DNA of 64,000 nt from Actinobacteria bacterium IMCC26077 (GTDB lineage Bacteria > Actinomycetota > Actinomycetes > Nanopelagicales > Nanopelagicaceae): the NCBI GenBank assembly GCA_002284915.1, contig CP015606.1:682001-746000 (forward strand). Reading direction: 5' to 3'. The notes beneath the pieces were generated by a model, which worked only from the letters and a program-made list of their open reading frames with translations, was not told the DNA's origin and ran no database searches. Below, in pieces: positions 37,295 through 42,849 of this stretch. Within the stretch, counting starts at the first letter, position 1. Each line of letters starts with the position of its first letter. Position numbers and translations under genes: made by a program.

Positions 37295-38199
37295 CCGATG
37301 AGTTCCTTTCGATTGCTTCGTACTGAAGAGTGAGTGCACCGTAAGTTCTCGCCAGCTTCGCCACATGCGGAACAGAGCAGGATCAATTCATTACAGACCG
37401 ACTCGGCGCAGTTGTAGAAGTCTTTGGTGGGGGCCTGGCACTTCTCGCACTCACCAATGACTTTGCTTTCTTTGCTGAAATCAATCGTCATGCGATTGTC
37501 GAACGTATATAGCGATCCCTCCCACAGACCTGCGTCTTTGTATTTGTCGCCATAGCGAACAATTCCCCCTTCAATTTGGTAGACCTCTTCGAAACCGCGA
37601 TTCTTCATGACCGCGGAGAGGATTTCACAGCGAATTCCTCCGGTGCAGTAGGTCACGATGGGTTTTGATTTCAGATGATCGTATTTACCGCTCTCGATTT
37701 CTTTGACGAAATCGTGTGATGTGACGGTATCTGGGATGACGGCATTTTTGAATTTTCCGATTTTTGCTTCGAAAGCATTTCGACCATCAAAGAAGACCAC
37801 ATCATCTCCGCGCTCTTCGACAAGTTTATGAACTTCTTTAGGTTTGAGATGAACACCACCGTTCACCACTCCATTTATGTCGACTTGGATCTCGCCGGGA
37901 TGACCGAATGAGACCAACTCTCTCTTGACTGTCACTTTGAGGCGTGGAAAATCGTTCCCGGTTCCGTTGGACCACTTGAAATCAATCTTCTTGAATCCAG
38001 GGTATTGGCGCGTTGCCTTCACATATTTTTTTAGATCCTGCATATCGCCTCCGAGGGTGCCATTGATTCCATGGGGCGAGATGAGGATGCGACCTTTGAG
38101 ATTGAGCGACTCGCAGAGCGTCTGTTGCCAGAGTTTGAGGGTGTCGGGGTCGATTACCGGCGCGAAGCCGTAATAGAGAATGACTTTTTGGAGACCCAT
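37291..38199 (-). CDS. trhO: rhodanese-type tRNA uridine hydroxylase TrhO
   Basis: A 302-residue protein: N-terminal acylphosphatase-like domain ([16 protein letters not shown]), rhodanese domain with the catalytic Cys in [11 protein letters not shown], and a Cys-rich C-terminal part ([30 protein letters not shown]). TrhO (YceA) makes 5-hydroxyuridine at position 34 of tRNAs using oxygen. Length and domain order are normal. It is a leaderless transcript head that couples to the second Rieske gene. Confidence 0.92.
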   Translation of the reverse strand: MGLQKVILYYGFAPVIDPDTLKLWQQTLCESLNLKGRILISPHGINGTLGGDMQDLKKYVKATRQYPGFKKIDFKWSNGTGNDFPRLKVTVKRELVSFGHPGEIQVDINGVVNGGVHLKPKEVHKLVEERGDDVVFFDGRNAFEAKIGKFKNAVIPDTVTSHDFVKEIESGKYDHLKSKPIVTYCTGGIRCEILSAVMKNRGFEEVYQIEGGIVRYGDKYKDAGLWEGSLYTFDNRMTIDFSKESKVIGECEKCQAPTKDFYNCAESVCNELILLCSACGEAGENLRCTHSSVRSNRKELIG

Positions 38200-38206
38200 G
38201 TTGCTA

Positions 38207-38212
38207 ATCGTA
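38207..38212 (-). promoter_or_regulatory. -10 box TACGAT, leaderless promoter of trhO
   Basis: Minus-strand TACGAT ends 7 nt before ATG 38199. Confidence 0.5.
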
Positions 38213-38275
38213 ACAAAGAGCAGATTGGGTGAACTATTTCGCTGGAAGCCCTAGGAATTCCATTTATACCAGGGC

Positions 38276-38281
38276 TAAGCT
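38276..38281 (+). promoter_or_regulatory. -10 box TAAGCT, probable leaderless promoter of CocE-type gene
   Basis: TAAGCT ends 8 nt before GTG 38290; no ribosome-binding sequence is present. Confidence 0.4.
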
Positions 38282-38289
38282 CACATTTC

Positions 38290-40197
38290 GTGAATCCCAC
38301 CAAACTCGCAGCCCCAATAGTCGTCGCAAAGAATGTTCTAGTACCGATGCGTGATGGCGTTGGTTTGGCTACAGATATCTATCGTCCCGCAAGTGATGGG
38401 GAAGGTTTACCCGGCCCGTTTCCCACGATTCTTTGTAGAACGCCATATAACAAGAGCGACCTGAGATACATTGAGATTGGTGAGTACTTCGCAACACGTG
38501 GATACGTGGTGGTGTTACAAGATTTGCGCGGCCGCTACAAGTCGGAGGGAATCGGGCAGTACTTTCATACCGTCAATCCACACGAGGGTATTGATGGTTA
38601 TGACACCATCGAATGGATCGCGAGTCGATCCTGGTCAAATGGAAAAGTTGGCATGGTCGGGAGTTCGTTTGCAGCGGTAACCCAAGTGGCTGCAGCGCTT
38701 GAGCGTCCACCACACCTCACCGCAATCTGGCCTGATGTCACACCTACGAACAATTATTTTCATCAAGCGCGTGAAAATGGCGCGATGCAACTTCATATGT
38801 TTTGGGCGCTCTTTGTCCATGCTCAGGATGAACTTGAGATTGCAGATAATCCACAAGCTCAAAAGATTGTCTGGGATGGTTTGCGCGAGATGCGCCAGCT
38901 AGTGATGCAGACGCCATGGCAACGAGGCAAGACACCTCTTGCGGTAGTCCCGCGGTTGGAGCAGGTCTTATTCGACTATTACACCAAAGGTGAATACGAC
39001 GAGTATTGGGCGCAGAAGGCAAATAATTTTGAAGCTTTTTATTCGGAGCATTCAGATATTCCAGGGTTCTTCTCGGGTGGATGGTTCGATCCTTATGCCA
39101 ATGCGATGACCGATTACTACACCGCAATGGCGAAGCAGAATAAGAGCCCACAACGAATGGTGATGGGGCCCTGGTCGCATGTGGGGATGCGTGGTGATTC
39201 TTCGTTTACTGGTGATGTCGATTTTGGCCCCGCATGCGTGTGGGGAGTCGCTCATTATTTCGAACGCCAATTGCAGTACTTCGATGAACATCTCAAAGGA
39301 ATTAAGCCACACGAGAACGAGCTGCCGGTCGAGATATTTGTAATGGGCGGGGGAGATGGCCACAAAACTCGTGAAGGAAAGTTTTTCCACGGCGGTAAGT
39401 GGCGCCGAGAGAAGCATTGGCCGCTTGAGCGAGCTGAGCTAACCAAATATTTTATGCATGCTGACGGGGCGCTCCAGACAGCAGCACCAACTTCAGCTGA
39501 TGGGTCGCTGAGCTATGAGTTCGATCCCAAAAATCCGGTGCCGACGATTGGTGGAAGTCTCTGCGGTTTGATGGAGATGCCAGCTGAGAGTGGAAACCTT
39601 GACGATATGTGGGCTCGCTTCCTATCGCCCGTTCTCAAACTTCGACACATCGTTGGTATTGGTGGTTTCGATCAAAGAGAGAGTGCGGAGATATTCGGAA
39701 GTACTTCACCGTATCCATCGCTTGCGGATCGACCCGATGTTTTAGTTTTCGAAAGCGCACCGTTAACCGAGGATGTTGAGGTGACTGGACTCATTTCAGC
39801 TGATCTTTGGATTAGCTCCTCCGCACTTGATACTGATTTCACGGTGAAGCTCATTGATTGTGCTCCAGCTAACGCTGATTATCCGAATGGGTATGCGATG
39901 AATATCGTAGATTCAATTATGCGCGTTCGATACCGAAATAGTTGGGAGCGCGAAGAGCTACTCGAGCCAGGGAAGGTATATCCCATACATTTGCGATTAG
40001 CGCCGACAAGTAATCTATTTAAAGCAGGACATCGAATCCGTGTTGATATTTCTAGTAGCAATTTCCCGCGCCTAGATGTTAATCCGAATACAGGCGAACC
40101 AGTGGGTCAGCACACGCACACCGTGGTAGCGCGGAATACTTTGCACTGCAGCAAAGAATTTCCATCGTCGATTTCGCTACCGATAGTGAAAAGTTGA
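38290..40197 (+). CDS. CocE/NonD-family serine hydrolase
   Basis: A 635-residue alpha/beta hydrolase of the X-Pro dipeptidyl-peptidase S15/CocE group. The nucleophile Ser is in KVGMVGSSFAAVTQ (about 125), with TPYNKSDLR and LQDLRGRYKSEG upstream and MGPWSHVGMRG carrying the probable catalytic His. The C-terminal jelly-roll (about 430-630) ends typically (GHRIRVDISSSNFPR). There is no signal peptide. Members hydrolyse esters such as cocaine or acyl-peptides, so the substrate is open. Confidence 0.9.
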   Translation: MNPTKLAAPIVVAKNVLVPMRDGVGLATDIYRPASDGEGLPGPFPTILCRTPYNKSDLRYIEIGEYFATRGYVVVLQDLRGRYKSEGIGQYFHTVNPHEGIDGYDTIEWIASRSWSNGKVGMVGSSFAAVTQVAAALERPPHLTAIWPDVTPTNNYFHQARENGAMQLHMFWALFVHAQDELEIADNPQAQKIVWDGLREMRQLVMQTPWQRGKTPLAVVPRLEQVLFDYYTKGEYDEYWAQKANNFEAFYSEHSDIPGFFSGGWFDPYANAMTDYYTAMAKQNKSPQRMVMGPWSHVGMRGDSSFTGDVDFGPACVWGVAHYFERQLQYFDEHLKGIKPHENELPVEIFVMGGGDGHKTREGKFFHGGKWRREKHWPLERAELTKYFMHADGALQTAAPTSADGSLSYEFDPKNPVPTIGGSLCGLMEMPAESGNLDDMWARFLSPVLKLRHIVGIGGFDQRESAEIFGSTSPYPSLADRPDVLVFESAPLTEDVEVTGLISADLWISSSALDTDFTVKLIDCAPANADYPNGYAMNIVDSIMRVRYRNSWEREELLEPGKVYPIHLRLAPTSNLFKAGHRIRVDISSSNFPRLDVNPNTGEPVGQHTHTVVARNTLHCSKEFPSSISLPIVKS

Positions 40198-40216
40198 GGT
40201 TTACTCGAGAGAACTT

Positions 40217-40261
40217 GTGCGTCGTGACGGGCTCGAACCGCCGACCCGGTGATTAAGAGTC
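40217..40261 (+). repeat. left att-like 45-bp direct repeat
   Basis: Identical to 42553-42597. It covers the tRNA-Lys anticodon loop to 3' end read on the minus strand; identity stops at both edges. Confidence 0.9.
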
Positions 40262-40300
40262 GGTCAGGAACATTTCGCGGGTGCGAAACCCTTCCTGACC
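40262..40300. repeat. nested inverted repeat inside the tRNA-Lys copy
   Basis: GGTCAGGAA (40262-40270) is the exact reverse complement of TTCCTGACC (40292-40300), and TTTCGC (40273-40278) of GCGAAA (40283-40288), enclosing the loop GGGT. This gives a long two-step hairpin on either strand. Confidence 0.85.
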
Positions 40301-40354
40301 AGCCTTTCTGAACTCGCTTACGCTCGCTCAGCAAGTCACCGTGCTCTACCAACT

Positions 40355-40512
40355 ATCTTTCAAGAGGAATTATATGCCTTTTGCAAATTTAAAAACAGGA
40401 CCTACTGATTACCTATCAGTGGTATCGACCCCCACTTGTTAATTTCTTCGCCCGTATGTTGGTTACTCCCAATACGGATATTTCACCTAAATTGTCACTG
40501 CATTAGCAAAAG
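40355..40512. other. intergenic DNA inside the element
   Basis: AT-rich DNA without a convincing gene. A 22-codon frame (ATG 40374, preceded by AGAGGAAT) is visible but has no recognisable product. No tRNA or strong terminator is seen. Confidence 0.4.
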
Positions 40513-40750
40513 TTAATCCAAGTAAATGAGCATTGAGTTGAAGCCATAACTACCTGCTTCCCACACAATGTGACCAGTGAAGGATTCTGTAGCTTCGACA
40601 CGCCATCTAGCGGTGCTCAAATGGGCACTTCCAAGGGAGAGGTTTGACCCGGGGTTATTAAATTTGGGTCCAATACTCATATTTAGAGTCTGCCCAAAAA
40701 TATCTGTTATGACAGTTATGGTGTCGGAGGATGAGAGTACCTTGGGGGCT
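40513..40750 (-). pseudogene. possible 3' remnant of a beta-rich protein gene
   Basis: The minus-strand frame is open and ends TAA at 40513. It would encode alternating hydrophobic/polar stretches such as WRVEATESFTGHIVWEAG and YGFNSMLIYLD, which look like genuine beta-strand protein rather than shadow coding. No start with a ribosome site is seen, and further upstream the frame runs into the oppositely oriented secreted-protein gene. It is most likely the C-terminal end of a gene cut off during rearrangement; no family was recognised. Confidence 0.3.
40738..40743 (+). promoter_or_regulatory. -10 box TACCTT, probable leaderless promoter
   Basis: TACCTT ends 7 nt before ATG 40751. The host-type promoter inside the element suggests that the cargo gene can be expressed. 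Confidence 0.45.
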
Positions 40751-41971
40751 ATGAAGAAGTCGCTGTTATCGCTGATAGTCCTGTCTCTTGCCCTTGGGCT
40801 GCCAACGCAAGCAACTGCCACTACCAAGCAATCTAAATTTCAACAAGTTAATAAAACTTTCCAGGCACTTCTGACCGATGGCAATAATGCCCTAGATGCC
40901 CTAGATGCAGAGTATGAGAAAAACATTGATGCCCTAGACGCTGCTTTGATATCAGCAACGCAATCAGCCGAGGTCGCTTCTCTAAATGAAATTCTTGCCG
41001 CAACAACTTTGTACTCACCACAAATTGCAGCCAGTACCAAAAAGATTGAAGATGCTAAAGCGAACTTTTCTACTGTCGCTAAGGTGAAAGTGCTATCCGC
41101 TTCTCTCGTTGGGTCCACTCGAATTAATCAATATTTGAAATGTCCGGCAGATACTGTCCAACCGGGCGGAGCAGGCACTGGAGATTTAGCAGTCAATTAC
41201 TGCAGCAACGACGGTACTTATCCGCGTCCTGGCGACAAATCTAAAAAAGTAATTGGGGCGACTGTTGGCGGATACGATTGGCAGAAAGGCGATTTTACCG
41301 AAATAGTGATTTGGTCAGTAATTCAATGCATTGGCATAACTAATTGTGGCGGGACAGAAGCATTAGACAATGCGATTGCTGAAGGTGCCATCCAGTTACT
41401 AACTCCGATTGATTTTGAAACAACTCGCTCTTCTTTAAAAATCGAGACTATTAACTTGGCAAGTCTAAATACAAAATATGGCGAGGCTAGGAAAAAGGCT
41501 GAAGCAACACGAAGTGAAACAGTTGCTCGGGCAACCTCTGCCAGACAATCACAGTTAGATGACCTAACAGAAATTTATCAGGACAAGAAGGATGCATTAG
41601 AGATACAAGCAAGCATCGCAGAGGATGCGGTAGCCGCAGCCAAACGTGCCTCTAAAGACCCAGAAATATTTGATAAAGCATTTACAGTTGCGTATAAGTT
41701 TGAATACAACAGAAGAATGTTAAGTGAATTAGCAGATACTGAATGGTCTGGAACTTTGACTTACAGAACAATTAATTCACTAGCAAAAATTGCAAGACTT
41801 GCGGATACTGCAGATTCAATTGCTGCTAAGTATTCATACAAGAATGCTTCGGCTTTCAATTCAAGCATCGGTATTGGATTCACAGGTGAACCTGAATTTA
41901 GAGCCACTTTGAAGGTTGTAGTGGCGAAGTATCAGAAAGCCACCGGCACACGAATCGCTATTAGCGCTTAA
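40751..41971 (+). CDS. secreted helical protein of unknown function (element cargo)
   Basis: A 406-residue protein with a clear Sec signal peptide (MKKSLLSLIVLSLALGLPTQATA) and no further membrane segment. After it, about 30-110 and 240-330 are Ala/Glu/Lys-rich and probably coiled coil (DALDAEYEKNIDALDAALI; AEATRSETVARATSARQSQL). Between them is a compact part with three or four Cys residues (CPADTVQPGG, YCSNDGTYP, CIGITNCGG) likely to form disulfides. I recognise no family. ATG 40751 is chosen for the signal peptide and -10 spacing. It is the only complete gene in the decayed element. Confidence 0.78.
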   Translation: MKKSLLSLIVLSLALGLPTQATATTKQSKFQQVNKTFQALLTDGNNALDALDAEYEKNIDALDAALISATQSAEVASLNEILAATTLYSPQIAASTKKIEDAKANFSTVAKVKVLSASLVGSTRINQYLKCPADTVQPGGAGTGDLAVNYCSNDGTYPRPGDKSKKVIGATVGGYDWQKGDFTEIVIWSVIQCIGITNCGGTEALDNAIAEGAIQLLTPIDFETTRSSLKIETINLASLNTKYGEARKKAEATRSETVARATSARQSQLDDLTEIYQDKKDALEIQASIAEDAVAAAKRASKDPEIFDKAFTVAYKFEYNRRMLSELADTEWSGTLTYRTINSLAKIARLADTADSIAAKYSYKNASAFNSSIGIGFTGEPEFRATLKVVVAKYQKATGTRIAISA

Positions 41972-42024
41972 CTGGGCTACTCAATTTATTGTAAAACGTC
42001 AGTGGCTAGGTGGAGAATGTCGGT

Positions 42025-42360
42025 ATGGCGAAAGTAGACCCGCACATAGCCGAAGCCTTGATGTTGAATGCTGGGTATAAGCCATTGGAACCGTATATAA
42101 AATCGCACCAAAAATGGAAATGTTTACATATCAGTTGTGGCGAGGTTGTTTATCCTTCCTATCACGGTATCTCTCAGGGTCAAGGTGGTTGCCTTTCGTG
42201 TGGTCGTAAAATAACCGCAGATAAAAGACGTTTATCGGAAGCGATGACTATTGAAATAATGTTGGATGCAAAATTACAACCGTTAGAACCCTACAAGTTT
42301 GCGTTGGAGTTCAACACTTGGAACCTGGTCAATTTCAAGGTTTCCTATCAGTGGTTCTAA
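42025..42360 (+). pseudogene. truncated repeat-type zinc-ribbon protein
   Basis: The frame (111 codons from ATG 42025, GGTGGAG upstream) begins with a treble-clef-like repeat: MLNAGYKPLEPY then WKCLHISCGEVVYPSYHGI and GGCLSCGRK, with two Cys pairs. A second repeat starts with MLDAKLQPLEPYKF, but its Cys/Trp part is missing: from about codon 90 the sequence (ALEFNTWNLVNFKVSYQWF) is just the antisense of the integrase stub. The family of such repeats is found in phage and island genes, often near nucleases. The gene was cut by a deletion. Confidence 0.7.
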
Positions 42361-42453
42361 ATGGCGCCGATAAAGGCGCTTGTAATCGTGCAATGTTTTA
42401 GGACGAATATTTAAAACTTCCCAAAGAGTTTGAGTCCATTCATTTACTTTCAT
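42283..42453 (-). pseudogene. tyrosine recombinase (integrase) N-terminal stub
   Basis: A 56-codon minus-strand frame starts at ATG 42453 with GGAAAGG about 10 nt upstream. The product, MKVNEWTQTLWEVLNIRPKT then LHDYKRLYRRHLEPLIG and NLEIDQVPSVELQRK, matches the core-binding (SAM-like) domain of phage-type integrases: the Tyr-rich helix, then H-x-x-P-x-x-G. It stops at TAA 42283 soon after the junction with the zinc-ribbon gene. The catalytic domain (R...HxxR...Y) is absent. Its place 100 bp inside tRNA-Lys is the normal integrase position. Confidence 0.75.
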
Positions 42454-42552
42454 TTCAATAAAACCTTTCCGCTAAGGAAAGACTTATCGATAGTAAATCA
42501 CCAAGTCATCAGTGATTTTTTCAACAATTCGAGTGCACTTTTACATTCAAAA

Positions 42553-42597
42553 GTGCGTCGTGACGGGCTCGAACCGCCGACCCGGTGATTAAGAGTC
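42553..42597 (+). repeat. right att-like 45-bp direct repeat
   Basis: The exact copy of 40217-40261, lying in the 3' part of the functional tRNA-Lys. Confidence 0.9.
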
Positions 42598-42626
42598 ACC
42601 TGCTCTACCAACTGAGCTAACGACGC
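42554..42626 (-). tRNA. tRNA-Lys (CTT)
   Basis: The 73-nt reverse strand forms acceptor GCGTCGT/ACGACGC, anticodon stem GGTGA/TCACC with loop CTCTTAA (anticodon CTT) and T loop TTCGAGC. CCA is not encoded. The integrated element restores this gene exactly. Confidence 0.97.
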
Positions 42627-42777
42627 AGCTACCTGATCTGCCAGACGCAGGGAAGTAACGTCGGGACGGCACAATCTACCCGTCTCCTAACTTTCGCCAA
42701 AACTCAACTATTTACTCTTTGAGTTGGGGTTACCCCATATTTATTTCGCCATTGGAGGAATCGCCGCCCCGGAGCCC

Positions 42778-42807
42778 TTGTAGCTATTTTTCCCTGGGTC
42801 ATACACT
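42778..42807 (+). promoter_or_regulatory. candidate -35/-10 promoter of the Pro/Gly repeat gene
   Basis: TTGTAG (42778-42783) and TACACT (42802-42807) are 18 nt apart. Transcription start near 42814 would give a leader of about 36 nt carrying GGGAGAAAG before ATG 42850. Around 42690-42720 an AACTCAA/TTGAGTT inverted repeat lies upstream; its role is unknown. Confidence 0.35.
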
Positions 42808-42849
42808 CATCCCAGCTTCACCCCTACTCAATAAATTGGGAGAAAGAAC

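Larger units (their letters stand above)
40217..40354 (-). pseudogene. tRNA-Lys(CTT) copy interrupted by a 72-nt hairpin insert
   Basis: On the minus strand, 40342-40354 matches part of the D arm and 40217-40261 matches the whole 3' part of the intact tRNA-Lys. Between them lies a 72-nt segment (40262-40333) flanked by a repeated AGTC (40258-40261 and 40334-40337), inserted in the anticodon arm; one extra base sits at 40341. The 5' acceptor strand is missing, so this copy cannot form a normal tRNA. The insert folds by itself: GGTCAGGAA pairs with TTCCTGACC around an inner TTTCGC/GCGAAA stem. Confidence 0.85.
40217..42626. mobile_element. decayed integrative element in tRNA-Lys(CTT)
   Basis: A region of about 2.3 kb is bounded by an intact tRNA-Lys on the right and by a 45-bp exact copy of the tRNA 3' part on the left (40217-40261 = 42553-42597). 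Immediately inside the intact tRNA is the first 56 codons of a tyrosine-recombinase-like gene, the usual integrase position. The inside is visibly AT-richer than the flanks. It contains one complete secreted-protein gene, a truncated zinc-ribbon gene and a possible gene remnant. With no complete integrase it should not be able to move by itself. Confidence 0.8.

Noticed and set aside
40262-40333. Group I intron in the tRNA-Lys copy
   Set aside because: At 72 nt it is far too short for a group I intron core, and the host tRNA copy lacks its 5' acceptor strand.
40577-40750. Upstream extension of the 406-residue cargo protein
   Set aside because: The extension would bury the signal peptide, and a -10 box ends 7 nt before ATG 40751.
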